Source: Microstegium vimineum (Eukaryota; Streptophyta; Magnoliopsida; Poales; Poaceae). Taken from it: a stretch of DNA of 64,000 nt. Positions within the stretch are counted from its first letter, which is position 1. The number at the start of each line of letters is the position of its first letter. A program made the position numbers and the translations under genes. The DNA lies in assembly GCA_022036555.1 (NCBI GenBank), contig CM039119.1, positions 40,954,858-41,018,857 of the forward strand. Direction: 5' to 3'. The notes under the pieces were generated by a model, which was not told the origin of the DNA, made no database searches, and saw only the letters and a program-made list of their open reading frames with translations. Of this stretch, positions 1 to 11,351 are shown piece after piece.

Positions 1-619
1 GTCGAGGAGCTTTATTTTGTCCGTACGGACTTGAATCGTTAATCCCTCGTTCTACATTTTTATTAACCATTATATTAGCTATTATTTTTGTTTCATAGGC
101 CTTCGTTCATTGCCTATTGCTTTTGTTGGATCATGCGTTCGGGAGCCGATCTCTGTTCCCAACAGTCGATATATATAGTATGCGGGTCCGTTCGCTGGGA
201 ACCGAGAGCTCGATGCCACCCCTCATGGGGTCTACCACATATTCTATTATCTATTGAAGCCTAAACGCGTTCACTGAGCGCGTTTGACGTGAAAATGTCT
301 ACGTTCCGGCTGCTAGGGCCCACTCAGCAACGTCCCTCACTCTTCGATTTTTGGTCGGGGAGGCTGTCGAACCCATGGTGTTGGGCCAGCCCAAGATCCC
401 TCGGCCTTGTCAATTTACCTGGATTCGCGTCGTGGTGGGCAAGGGGACCAGCGGCCCATTAGGTTTTTCGCACAAGTATGGCGAGCGGTGTGAGTTGCCG
501 TTTGCTGCTAAAGCTCATCCCCGCCGCCACCACCCCTGGATTCTAGATACAGGAAATACGGCGAGCTGAACGAAATTTCTTCGGGGTGAGCGTGCTTACC
601 GATCATTCTTACCTCTTTT
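1..619. other. Left edge, no supportable gene
   Basis: I see no recognisable protein in this stretch. It lies upstream of the plus-strand antisense gene of the TAT-like element and may be that gene's promoter or leader. A TATA-like run (ATATATAG) is at 171-178. A GT-rich donor-like sequence follows position 580. The only open frame (351-569, 72 codons) resembles no family I know. The expected left LTR of the TAT-like element is not here, so that element probably continues beyond the window. Confidence 0.4.
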
Positions 620-1160
620 GTCGACGACGAAGATCGGCAACAACTTCAGCGGCGATGTTGACATAGAGCTTGTCGTGTTGATAACGTGTTATAAAACTCG
701 TTGTCGGCGGTTCGGATCTTTCCCTCTCCGTCTCTCATGATCAATAGTAGATGAAAATAGTAGAACAAGTAGACACAAGATAGGGAGACTATTCTTTATT
801 CCTCTGAATATTGGTGATTACAACATAAAACTCCCACGTATATATAGTCCTGCCAGGGCCTATGAATTTGGTAAGAGCCCACATACAAACAGACTAGGAT
901 TAGGATTCTTCCTTTTCCTTTCCTTCTAGGATAGAGTCCATATATTTTACAACAATGTTTCCTATTTGTGTTACCTCTGATCTACAAAGTAGTACTACTG
1001 TTTAGGTCACTGGGCCATGGGTTTTATGTACCACCAGGGTACTTGAGCCTGTCTGATCATGAGGAAGGCTTGTTTGACCTATAAACTTGGGCTAGCGCGA
1101 CAGAAAGTTTCTTTCTATTTTGACATTTTTTTTGAAAAATACATATATATTAATTAGCAG
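620..1160 (-). repeat. Copia LTR + leader + LINE-tail segment, copy A
   Basis: This roughly 540-bp block is nearly identical to 49055-49593. On the minus strand it reads: the end of a LINE 3' tail with an A-run, a complete LTR of about 439 bp, then a primer-binding region (CGTTATCAACACGACAAGC) and a short leader ending in GTCGAC. Because both copies carry the 5'-LTR side with its leader, they are not the two LTRs of one element but duplicates of the same junction. It interrupts the TAT-like element just upstream of the antisense gene's PF04195 region. I found no clear target-site duplication. Confidence 0.75.
687..1125 (-). repeat. Ty1/copia-type LTR (copy A)
   Basis: The LTR runs TGTTATAAAAC to TTTTGACA on the plus strand, so it has TG and CA ends in both orientations. 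Read on the minus strand it contains a TATA box (CTATATATAC, near 840) and an AATAA-type signal. The end at 687 abuts a putative primer-binding site. No copia coding sequence follows, so this is a fragment. Confidence 0.7.
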
Positions 1161-3196
1161 CTGGGTGCGTCTCCGCATCCCTTCTTCCGAGGTTTGCTTG
1201 ACTACTATAAGCTCGAGCTTCATCATCTCAATCCCAGCGGCGTCCAGCAGATCTCGACCTTCGTGGCTTTTTGCGAGGGTTATTTGGGGATCGAGCCCAA
1301 TTTCGATCTGTGGCGGCGGCTGTTCTCCGTAGACCTCATAAGGGGACAGCCTATGGGTTGCGCCGGCATAAAGCTCAGGTCCGGACGCGCGGGAGACTTC
1401 ATCTCTGTGACTACCCGGTCGACGAACAAAGGCTGGCACACGTCGTGGTTTTATCTTCGCAACGACGAAAGCGCCCCGTTCCCTCGCTATACCGGGACGC
1501 TCCTTGACTCTCGCTTCCCCACTTTTTATCATGGGATCGATGATAAGGCCTTGAAGCGGCTTGAGGATGCCTTCCATGCTATTCAGATCTTAAAGAAAGT
1601 CGGCATGTGCTTGCGTGATGTGACCGGCGGTTATTTCTCCAAAGGGGTGGTGCCTTTGCGTCAGCGGGTGCTGATGCTGTTCTAGATGACCAGGGGCGCG
1701 TCTCCCAAGGGGACGGTGACCGCTCTAGAGGCGGCGGATGCGGATGCCGTGGTGATGCGCGTTCGGCTTGTCACCGGGACGGCCGATGCGTCGTACCCCG
1801 TTGACGGCATTCCCAGGATGCTCTCTGATCCGAACACTATGGCTCTGGTATTTTCACTTCCCCTTTTTTCTTACCTTTGGAGCATTGTATTTCTACTCCC
1901 CTGCTGCTAACCAATTGGGGGGGGGGGTCCACTGGTTGGCCGTGTGGACATCCGTCTTAGTCATCCTCCCTCTCTGACTGCCGCATCGAGACGGGCGAAC
2001 ATGGAATGCAACGAGGAGGGCCAGGCGCGGAAGATCCGGAGGAGTGACCGCCATATTCGTAACGAGAACCGGAAGAAAAGAGAGGAGAAGGGGGAGGAGG
2101 TTTCGTCGATGTCGGAGGACACTGGTGACGAGGACGACGATTCTTAGGACTCTGAGTGCTCTCCTTTTCATGAGGCGGGCGGTCCGTCATCGCAATCTGG
2201 CCCCTAGGGGTCTCCTCCGGGTGCAAGTCTGCCCGGGGTGGCCAAGGTTTTGGGTGACACCGCGGCGCCGGACTCGGGGCCCGTCCTAACCGATTCCGCT
2301 GCGTTGGTACCGGGCGACGCACCCGTGACGACGTCCTCTTGGTCCGTACCGCTTCCTGAGGCCATCCATGTCCCGACGCCGCCGGCCGCCTCCGCGCCCA
2401 AAGTTGTAACACAGGCATCGGAGGCAAGTAGTGGGGGTCGGCCAGCGCTGAGGGCTTCTTCTCGCAAGTGTAGGCCACCATTCCTGGGCTCGATGTTGTC
2501 GGATTCTCAACCGAAGCGTCTTGTGCTGGCCCCGAGGTAAACCTAGTCTGACCTGCTTCGTTCTTCAGAAAACCTTTCTCGCTTGCCTCATTGCGTCTTT
2601 CCTGCAGTCGAAGTGTTGGCCACGTGACCTTAGCTCTAGCGAAGAGGTTAGCGGCCTCGCGTCCCCAAGGCCCGCCCGGGAGCGCGGAAGCTTGTTCGTC
2701 GGGTGGCACCGTTACACCCGCAGGCCTGAGTGGTGCCGTGAACGAGGCGGGTGCTATTACTCCGTCTGGGATCAGCGTTCTTGACGCTAGTTTCCCTTCG
2801 GCGGGGCACCCTTCATCGGAAGCCATTCCGGTGGCGGTTCCGTCGCCTTACCCTTCCTTGGTCACCACGACTATTCCGCTCCCAGCTCCTGTGTTCGTGC
2901 CCAGGATCCCGGCTTTATCCCTGACAGAGTTTGGTCCAGGTGCTGGGGTAGTCCCTGGCCCCGTCGTGGTGGCGGAGATGATTCAGGTTCTTTCTCCCTT
3001 TCGAATGGCCCCTGGGGAGGTGGTCGTGAGGCCGCGGAACCAGCATGGTCACCCCGTTCTTTGGAACCGACCAAGCGACCCTAAAGTCGTGTTTGCTCTG
3101 GACGACCGGCTTGAGAACTCACGTCTGCAGGCGGTCTCCCAGGGCATCAAGGATGCAACGAGGATTTGGGGCGATGTGGTCAATCCTAACATAGAG

Positions 3197-3272
3197 GTGA
3201 CCTGCCCAGACTCTTACCTTGGTCGTCCTTGGTTTTTTGGGTGATGTTCCCTCATGCTTCTTTTTTCCGCAG
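3197..3272 (+). other. Predicted intron of the antisense gene
   Basis: A GTGACC donor follows a GAG codon ending at 3196, and a pyrimidine tract ends in CCGCAG at 3272. Removing these 76 bases joins ...NPNIE to AICEGNTLK in phase 0. Confidence 0.65.
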
Positions 3273-3755
3273 GCGATATGTGAGGGCAACACCCTCAAAT
3301 CGGCTTTCCTTCATGGGAAAGGCGGGGTCTGGCGGGAAGCCGCCGAGAGTCGTCAGCGAATCGCCGCCTTGGAGGTCGAGCTGGCTAAGGCTCGAGGACA
3401 AGCTCGCGACGTGTGTCGGGCCGAAAGAGATATACGTCAGGGGTTTGAGGCTCAGCAGCTGCTCGCAAGGCTGTCGAGGAGAAGCTGTGGGACACCGAGG
3501 AGATCGTGAAGCACCTGGAGCATGCTCGGACGCTGGCCCTAGAGCGGGTGCAAGTGGAGAAGGACAACCGTCGTCAGGCTAAGTAGGAACGGGACAATTA
3601 TCGTGATGCTGCCCTTGCCCGAGACGCTGAGCTGCAGCACGAGCGGAGGGAGATTGAGCATCTGGAAAACAACGCTATCGCAACCCGGGAGGTCCAGACC
3701 CAGCTGCTCGCTGAGGCTACCGGTCGTGCAACTCATCTCGCGGAAGAGCTGGAAG

Positions 3756-3829
3756 GTACGTGCCTTCTTCGGGATGTCTTGATCCATGCCGTTATCACTC
3801 GCTGGGTTGGCTGATTTTGCAATTTTCAG
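3756..3829 (+). other. Predicted intron of the antisense gene
   Basis: The donor is GAAG|GTACG and the acceptor TTTTCAG. Removing 74 bases restores a split codon (G + CT) and continues the coiled coil from LAEELE into SEELLQKEAAE. The exact frame fit across a phase-1 junction argues for a real intron. Confidence 0.65.
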
Positions 3830-4290
3830 CTGTCAGAGGCCGGTTGGTTTTGCTGACAGTTAGCGAAGAATTGCTCCAGAAGGAGGCTGCTGAGGCGAAA
3901 ACATTCGCGCCGGAGTCCTCTAGCTCACAGACGAGGCTTGAGGGGGCTCTGGTCTCCGCACTTCAGGATCTTCGGGTACCTGTCGACCTCGGGGGCTCCC
4001 TTGAGACGGCTATTGCCAGCTTGCCCAGCCAGGTTGATGAGTTTATCAGGACCTAGGTAAGGAGGGGCGCGTTGCGAGCCATGTCCATCATGCGCTCTCA
4101 TTATCCCGAGCTTGGCTATCCGACGATGGGCTTGGGGTGGTGCCCTGAGACTACTCCTTCGCTGGCGACCGAGATCGAAAAGGAGATGAAGTCTGTTGCG
4201 GCCGGGATGCTTCGTACGCTGGAAGATGAAGCAGCCGGCGAAGAAGGCGACGGTTCCCCCAATGTTTCCGAACAGATCCCCGAAAGCTGA

Positions 4291-4409
4291 TCGTAACCTC
4301 AGGGTCCTTCTGTGGTTTGTATTCGCATTGAAAATGGTTGTTACGGATTTTGGACATGCTTCCAGTGTCGGACGTCTTATGTTTCTTATGCGTCGCGTGG
4401 CCCCATCAT
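4291..4409. other. Junction between antisense gene 3' end and truncated gag/protease
   Basis: No coding signal is visible on either strand. This is where the pol region (protease, RT, RNase H, integrase) of a full TAT element would be expected, so a large deletion or template jump most likely has its breakpoint here. Confidence 0.45.
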
Positions 4410-7170
4410 AGGGAAATCGGGCGTACTTTTGCTGTTCTTGAGGACTTTCACGAGGTACTTTATGCTAGCGACGTGATTAGCAATCAACACATATCGTTCG
4501 CAAGAAGGGAGATAGTCGGGGCGATCACTTGTTTAAAAGTATCGGTAGACTCTGACCACCTGGGGAAGAAGGGAATGGTGGGGGCGGTCGCATATACCTC
4601 TTTGTCGGGTGACCTCTTACCAACGCTTGGGTTCGCGCACCATCGGGTCGCCGAGGATGGTCAATGTTTCGTTCGCTGGAGCGCAGCTGTCACCCTTTCC
4701 TCCGGCGCCCTTCCCGTCGTCGTTTCTCTTCTTTATCCACCTCTTCTTTTTCAACCCTCCATCAAGGAATTTTTTTCATGAGGTTGCAGTCCTTGAGGGG
4801 GTGATTTACGGGGGTTGTGTGGTTCGGACAGGGTCATTCCAACATCTTTTCAATGTGGTCGTTAACCTGCCCGTCCTTCTTCCACGCCTTTCCCCCCGTC
4901 GTCGCAGCGAACGACAAATCGTACCGTGACCGGTTTCGCCCCTTCTCTTGAAGATGAGTCGAGGATCTTTTGGCCCCTACTTTGTCACGCCGACCCACGC
5001 CCCAGAAGGCGGTACTGATCGCCTCCTTGCTCGAGGTGTGGTTCGTGACGATGTCGAGCAACTCCCTCGTTGTCTCGGGCTTTTTTCGTCTTAATTTATG
5101 AACTAGAGACTCGAGGGTTGTCCTTGATAGGAACGTGGTGATGACGTCGCCATCGGCTACGCCTGGGAGTTCGTCGCATTGTCGGGAAGAACGGCGGATG
5201 CATTCGCGGAGAGTCTCGCCTCGCTTCTGTTTATAGCTCTGGAGGTGCTCGGAGCTTTCAGGTCGGGTGTGGGTCCCTCGGAAATTCCTGACAAAGAATT
5301 CTTTCAGGTGTCCCCAGTTTCGGATTTTTCCTTTTGGAAGGTGCTCCAGCCAAACACGCGTGGCGTCTGAGAGGTAAAGCGGTAGGTGACAAATTATGAA
5401 GTTTTCGTCTGCCGCTCCACCCGCCTCATAGGCGAACCGATAATCCTCCAGCCAGAATCTGGGGTTGGAGAGCCCGACGTATTTCCGGAGGTAAGTTGGT
5501 GGCCGGAACCGTGTCGAGATTCGAGCGGCGTGTATATGTGGGAAAAGCAACGCGGCCCGGTGGGCTCCGGGTTTAAACCCCGGTTTCTGCCGGGCTCGCG
5601 TCGTCCGTCTGCGCGTGGGCATCATGCCCGTCGTCTGTCGCCGTTGTTCTGCCTGCGATCGTTGCCCGAAAAGAGTAGGCTGAGGCGCCGTCTAACCAGG
5701 GCCTGGTTTCTCGCGGAGATCTGCCTCAGTTTCTGTCGAGTAAAGTTCTCGAGGGGTGGTGTGTTTCGCATGCTGGAGAGGACTTCTCCCCTTTGTCACA
5801 CCAGGGCCTCTGTCCGTCGGGCCGCCGCTCGGTCTAGGAGGGCGTGTAGCTCTCTCCCATGCTCCCCTTCCTCGGGCGCTGTGGCCCCGGAGGACCGTCT
5901 TATGTGCCTGGGAGCGGCAGCTACGTTCTGCTGCATCCTTGGGAAGATCGGCGGAAGCCCGCCACCCTCGACTGCGCCGTGTTTCTCCTTTTGGGCTCGG
6001 GCTCGGAGTTTGACTGTCGCCCGGAGGTGCAACCACGGGTCGAGGAAAGTGTGCTCATCGCTGACTCGGTGGCGAGCATCATCGAGCTCACTCTACCAGG
6101 CCCGCATAGCGTCGAGGTTGTCGTGCGGTGGAACGGGAGCCCCTGGGTTCTCGGGGAGGATTTCACTGCCATTCTCTCCAAGGTCGCGCATGGTGCCCTC
6201 CGGGACGGGTTCCCACTCGTCGCACATGAAGCACTCTCGCGAAGGGGTCCCGCCATCCTCGGGGGTGGCGCGTTCAGCCCTTGTGCTTTCGGAGCTGGAG
6301 AGAGACAGGTCTTCCTTGGTCAGGAGGTCATGAAATGACTCGATGGCTCCCACGAATTCGTCGCTAGGAGGGTCGGTTATTTTCAGGGCGATGAGTCGCT
6401 CAAGGATGGGGGCGGCGCCGACGAGCTCGAACGAACACGTGGCAGGGACACCCTCCTACAGCGGCGCATCTCCCTCGATCCAGATGGCGGCGTCGACGTA
6501 GGAGAGTGCCTGTCTCTGCGCATGGTTTGGAGAGGGTCGCGGCGCCTGCGTCCCTTAGCGCGTTGCCACGATCTGTGCCTGTGGAGGAGCGGGCGGTCGA
6601 TGCCCTTAGAGGACTCGTCCAAGGTGTAGTATGTCGTCCGCCTCACGGCGGGCTTCCCCCTATGTCGAGGCTGGTGAGGAAGTTGCTGACGCATCCCTCG
6701 GCATCCTGGTGGACCCTTTTCATCACGGCGATGGCCTTGGGGCAGCTGTCACCTAGCGGCGCTTTGTCACCATCGGAGATGGGGTCTGAACCCAGGAGGT
6801 AATCGTATTGGGAGCACACCAAACGTAACACGACATGCTCGGCCGCGTAATCAATTTTGTGGCAGTCGTCGTCAGAGTCCCCTACACCACTCATGAACGC
6901 CTCGAGCGGGTGGGGCCCTCTGTCATCGTTCCGGAGGGTTTCTTTCCCAAGCCCGGTGAGGTTGGCTCTAGGGCCTCGTGGCCCGAGGGTCTCAACCGGT
7001 GCGTCCTCGCGGGGAGCCGGGGAGTCTTTGTCCGACGGAGTCATGTCGTTGTCAGCCTGGTCCGGCAAAGATAGCACGCGGGTGAGGGTCCTGTCTAGAG
7101 AGCAAGCGAACTCTAGGCTTCCAAAGCGGATGAAGGAGAGCCCAGGGTTGTCGGAGTTGGGGGAGGCCAT
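4410..7170 (-). pseudogene. gag and start of protease region, TAT-like gypsy element
   Basis: The gene starts with an ATG at 7170 and an acidic N-terminal region (to 6643). It is frameshifted through 6640-5626. It then shows the Retrotrans_gag core (PF03732) at 5625-4834, with LPLYLSDATRVWLEHLP, LKEFFVRNFRG and QKRGETLRECIRR. Beyond a stop at 4834 the frame continues with PCPNHTTPVNHPLKDC, typical of the gag C-terminus in this lineage, and then with the segment preceding protease (REVYATAPTIPFFPRWSES; further on RPDYLPSCERYVLIANHV). The protease active site is not reached; similarity ends near 4410-4440. Gag would form the particle; without pol the element would need enzymes in trans. It reads opposite to the accessory gene. 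Confidence 0.75.
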
Positions 7171-7203
7171 TCAGAACCACTAAAATGTCGCGACACGCGA
7201 TGC

Positions 7204-7222
7204 CCCCTACCTGGCACGCCAA
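7204..7222 (-). promoter_or_regulatory. Candidate primer-binding site, TAT-like element
   Basis: On the minus strand the LTR end (TGACA) is followed, after GT, by TGGCGTGCCAGGTAGGGG, the sort of leader start seen in grass gypsy elements. I cannot name the tRNA with certainty. Confidence 0.5.
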
Positions 7223-7223
7223 C

Positions 7224-7609
7224 TGTCAGTGTTTAGAAACTACCAACGAGTAAATTTGTACACATGTCGGGCTCCGAATGGTGAGACAAAGAGACAAGAG
7301 GTTTATACTGGTTCGGGCAAGAAATCTCTCGGTCTAGTGTGGAGCTACTCGTGTTTCTTATCTCTGCTTGGAGGGGGTTTACAAGCTGGGTCGAGAGAGG
7401 GAGCGTGAGTCCCAGGTCTCTGAATGCTTCGGTGAGTAAGTGTGTGCTATATGCTAGCGGTGTTGTTCGATCTATCTTGTTCTTTGTCGTCCCCCCTTGA
7501 TCTCCTCTTATAGTCGCAAGGAGCTCAGGGGAGGTTACAAGCGTGCGTCGAGAAGGATCTACCTGAGAGGCTGTGCCTTATCCTTGTCTTCCTCCGGAAG
7601 GATGTTGGA
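7224..7609 (-). repeat. 5' LTR of TAT-like element, part 1 (PBS-proximal)
   Basis: The LTR begins TGTCAGTG on the plus strand and is interrupted after TTGGA at 7609 by the Athila-like insertion; it resumes at 17497. A minus-strand TATA-like box (CTATAAGAGG) lies near 7510. With the second part the LTR is about 1.1 kb. Confidence 0.65.
7605..7609. repeat. TSD TTGGA, left copy
   Basis: TTGGA directly precedes the LTR start TGTTGACAC. The same five bases follow the other LTR at 17492-17496. It marks the insertion of the Athila-like element. Confidence 0.85.
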
Positions 7610-9097
7610 TGTTGACACTTCTAACACCACTTTGAATACTGGGTTGTCATCCCCAGCATGGTGCTAGAAGTGTGCGGTGGTATTTATGAATGTAAAGGCT
7701 CTCTAGAAAATATATTTATTCTATCCGCAAGCGCACAGATAAAATACCAATTGTAGCACTTCACCAGGAAGTAATTCCAGGTATCGTTTATTTATAATTT
7801 TGCTAAAGGAAAAGCAAACATTGGTGGCATGAACTAACAAGGGTTTAGACTAGAGATGTACTTGCAAAACATGATTACTTATGAGAAAGCTCAATCACAT
7901 AGTCACTTGCTTCGGTAGGGGGTAAGCCATAATAATAATAAAGATATTGAAGTGTAAGCTTAAAGATAAATAAGATAGAGATTAGAGATAGACTACTCCA
8001 TATAAATGTAAGGTGACGTCGGACTATTAAGAGAATAACTTCTAAGTGTATTCTAATCTATTAAGTCATAATCTACTCTAGCACATATACAATCATATAT
8101 AGCATAAAGGACTCTTCATCTATGTATAAGGAACATCGCTAAAGTAAGTCGGGATATAACAAGACTTACTCCGCAATACAAATTCTGCCTGTCCTACCAA
8201 TGGGGGGTAGACTATGTAAGAATCAATGGAACTGTCACTTCCACGAAATACCATGCGACCCGGCCAATAGGATACATCTGCAGGTAAATAGCATCTAAGC
8301 ACCACGCTTACATGTGATCTACCACTTAACTCCCCTAGGGAAAGAGCTAAGCGCTTTGAAAACTCATACATAAACTCATTATCAATCAAAACTATATCAA
8401 GTATAGAACTAGAACAAACTAAGAACATAATAAATAGAAACATAATGATATTAAGAATAAAGTCATAGAGAAAGATACAAGATAATACCAATCTTTATGA
8501 CGAAGATCCGAAATCTAGAGCGCGATGCTCTACTTCTCTAAATCTATCTAATCAATCCTATAGAACTTGAAGAAATTGGGAGTAGCTATTATAATTCTCT
8601 GGTGGAGAGAGGGATATGAAACCCTAGTTTTGATGGCTTCCTCTAATAATGATTTCTCCTCCTCCTCAGGGGTGGCAGGGCCTTCCTTATATAGCCTCCT
8701 CAAATGAACGTGGACCGTCGGATCAAACCGACCTTAATTGAGTGGTTTAGATTCATCCTCAAAGGCGGTTAGGCACGATCCTTGAAATTCACTGTGATTG
8801 GACACAAGGGCAGGGCGGGCGCCCTAGGTGTGGGCCCAGTCGGCCTCCGGCTCGGTCCAGTCTCTTCTAGAGTCTTCCTGAGTATTCTTTTCTTGTGCGG
8901 AGGTCCTTTCTCTCTATGTAAACATGACATGTGGACCTTCTTTGGTTCTTTTCCTGATAACTCCCTATAAAAACATAAACTCACCAAAACTTGTGGAGAT
9001 CTATCAGTTAGACCCCCTAAGTCTATGGTGATGATTCAATCAAGTCCTTTTTAGCTCTTGTTGACATATACAAATTGATACTTAACGACCATCAACA
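7610..9097 (-). repeat. 3' LTR of the Athila-like element
   Basis: It runs TGTTGACACTTC to CCATCAACA on the plus strand. On the minus strand a TATA box (CTATATAA) is at 8687-8694. The 123-codon minus-strand frame at 8120-8491 is also present in the other LTR and looks like a shadow of LTR sequence, not a gene. Confidence 0.85.
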
Positions 9098-9114
9098 AGC
9101 TCCCCCAAGGGGTT
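9098..9114 (-). promoter_or_regulatory. Polypurine tract next to 3' LTR
   Basis: The minus strand reads CCCCTTGGGGGAGCT immediately before the LTR start TGTTGATGG, as expected for the plus-strand primer of an LTR element. A second similar run (CTTGGGGGAGTGCC) lies at about 11315-11335, beyond the solo LTR. Confidence 0.55.
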
Positions 9115-11311
9115 TTGACCTCATTTGCTATTCATGTGACCAAGGTGGAGAAGATCAAGATGAGGCTTGGCTTGATGGACCGGTTGCAAGTGTGAAGGGC
9201 AAGCGGGTGATGCTTGGCGCCGATGGACCAAGGCAACGGTGAAGAGCAAGTGAGGTCAAGATCGATGAACCAATACGATCATGTGATGATATGAAGTGGA
9301 TCATATCATTTGGTGATAGGTTGGTGCATGTGTTGCATCAACATTGGAGATGGAGATGGAATGGAATGCGCAAGGCAAAGGTATAACCATAGGGCATTTC
9401 CATTTCACCAGTCATGGAGATGGAGATGGAGATGGAATGGAATACTATCAAGAGGGGCAAAGTTGTTTGCATAACGGTTATCTAGTGCCACCGTGAGCGA
9501 TCTAACTTTGCGATGAACTAGGATCGAGTGGCGCGGTGAGAGCAAGTGAAAATGCTTTGAAAAATGATTGTGAAAATGCTAACACACATGCACAAGGTGA
9601 AGAACACATTTGTGTTAGCACATGTGAAGCTTGGGAGAAGTTGAAAAAGTGTTTGGCAGATCAAAAGAGCGTCGGACAGAGGTCCGAACACAGGGTGTAT
9701 GGCAGGTCTGGACCATCGGAGATGGGTCCGGAGGCATGCCCTAGCTGGCTCGGCTGAGGAGAAGGATCCGGACGCAGTGTGCGGTCCGGACGTAGGGATC
9801 CGGACGCGCGTCCGGAGCTCTGGCGCGCTCTGTTGCTCTCTATGTGAAAGGCACCGGACGCTAGTGTTAGTTTGGACTGAGGACCGGACTTGCATCCGGA
9901 GGTGCTGAGGAGCTGAGGGAGCTCTCGGGTGCGCCCGGGCGCTCGGAGAAATATTTCCAGACGCTGTATGCATTGGTCCGGACCCGCACTGTTGCGTGCG
10001 TCCGGAGCCACGTGGCACGCAGAGGCACGCGTGGGAAGAAGCCGTTTGAATTGGCTAGGGCACCGGACGCAGAGTTGTTGGTCCGGTTGGCGCGTTGCGC
10101 GCGTCCGGAGCCTGCGACCGCAAGCTCACTCAGAGTCGTTGGCTCTCGGCAGGTGGTGGATCCGGACGCAGATGATGGTCCGAACCCCTTGTGAAAAGTG
10201 CGTCCGGACATGCAGTCAGTGGGCAAAAACAGCTAGTTTCGAGGTGTGGCTTATAAATAGACCTTGGCTTGGTGCTGAGCACCCTTGGGCCTTTGTGGCT
10301 TGTGTAGGTGTGCTTGGGAGCCCTCTAACTCACTTGTGCAAGCAAAGAGAGCAATTCGATTGCGAGTGAGTGATCTCTAGTGTGTTGCTTTGAGAGATAG
10401 CTTTGTGTGGCACTAGGTGATCGTGTTGCAAGCTCGTGGTGCTTGTTACTCTTGGAGGTTGCCACCTCCTAGACGGCTTGGTGGTTGTGGCTCTGTTGAA
10501 GCCCGTGAGAAGATTGTGCGGCGCTCCAGAGAAGAGCTTGTGAGGGGCATTGTGCTCGCCCCACGGGAGATCGCGAAGATCAACTCTAGTTGAAGGTATC
10601 ATTGAGTGCCCTCATCTTGTGTTGGTTAGGCGAGTGAGGCCTGTAAAAAGTCGTAAACCTCCAAGTGAGTGAGCCGATACAACGGGGACTAGCTTGGTGG
10701 TGACCAAGTGAACCTCGGGAGAAAAATCACTGTGTCAACCTTGTCTACTCTTCTCGGTGGTTTGCATTCTCCAAATCACTAGCTTGTATTTACTTTCATA
10801 TACTTGTGCTAGTGAGTAGTTGTTGCTCTTGTAACTAGTTTAGCTTGTGTAGCTTGCCTAGTTACCTTCTAGCTTGTGTAGCATAGAAGTAGATCTTGAG
10901 TGGCTAATTGGCTTGTGTAGCCTTGTTAGTCACATTGCTTAGTTTGTGTAGCTAAGTAAGTTGAGCTCTCTAGTTGACTTGTTTAGTCTTGCTAGAGAGC
11001 ATTGCTAGTAAGCTTAGGTGCTTTGTGCTTTGCTTACTAGTATGTGTAAGAGCTCCCGGTTTGCTTAGAGTACTAGTTGCTTAGGTTTGTGTGACCTTGC
11101 AACCTAGACTTGTTTAGGTGAGCTTCCTAGCTTGGCACCTTAGTGAGCCCCAACTAGTATAATTTGCTAGGTGCTAAAGTGATAGATAGAGGGGTGTAGT
11201 CTTGGCTCTACCAATAGTTTTAATTCCGCATTTGTTTCGATTACCGTTGCGATTAAATTTTAGAAAAGACTATTCACCCCCCCCCCTCTAGTCCGCCATC
11301 TCAACCCTACA
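9115..11311 (+). repeat. Solo LTR, Sirevirus-like (Ty1/copia)
   Basis: The right end is clear: a C-run followed by CTCTAGTCCGCCATCTCAAC and then CCTACA. No internal sequence or primer-binding site follows, so it is a solo LTR. It has many CCGGACGC/GCGTCCGG palindromic motifs (about 9690-10210) and a TATA box (TTATAAATAG, 10251-10260). It also has a degenerate array of AGCTTGTGTAGC-like units (about 10790-11170). The left end and target duplication are not resolved, so it may be 5'-truncated. Confidence 0.65.
10251..10260 (+). promoter_or_regulatory. TATA box of solo LTR
   Basis: TTATAAATAG follows the GC-rich palindrome cluster, the same arrangement as in the complete Sirevirus LTRs of this window. 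Confidence 0.55.
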
Positions 11312-11351
11312 GGGAGGCACTCCCCCAAGCTTGTTGATGCTGCGACTGGTT

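Larger units (their letters stand above)
1161..4290 (+). pseudogene. Antisense accessory gene of TAT-like gypsy element (PF04195)
   Basis: The first block (about 1164-1847) encodes the Putative gypsy type transposon domain (PF04195), with runs such as LHHLNPSGV, FVAFCEGYLGIEP and LWRRLFSV. Later blocks are basic (1961-2147), Pro/Ala-rich (2238-3196) and a long Glu/Arg-rich coiled coil (3273-4290). TAT-lineage elements such as RIRE2, Grande and Retand carry such extra genes, often antisense to gag-pol. Two plus-strand introns (3197-3272 and 3756-3829) join flanking frames exactly, which supports plus-strand transcription. Decay: in-frame TAG at 1683, 2145, 3584 and 4054, and a frameshift near 3455. 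The first exon is cut off by the inserted LTR block. The protein's function is unknown. Confidence 0.75.

Noticed and set aside
4834..6353. Plus-strand frames over gag (for example 5386-6333)
   Set aside because: Antisense shadows of the GC-rich gag gene; no recognisable domain and no introns as in the real antisense gene.
8120..8491. 123-codon minus-strand frame, also at 16514-16885
   Set aside because: Present in both LTRs simply because the LTRs are near-identical; no known domain; contains the AT-rich promoter-side LTR sequence.
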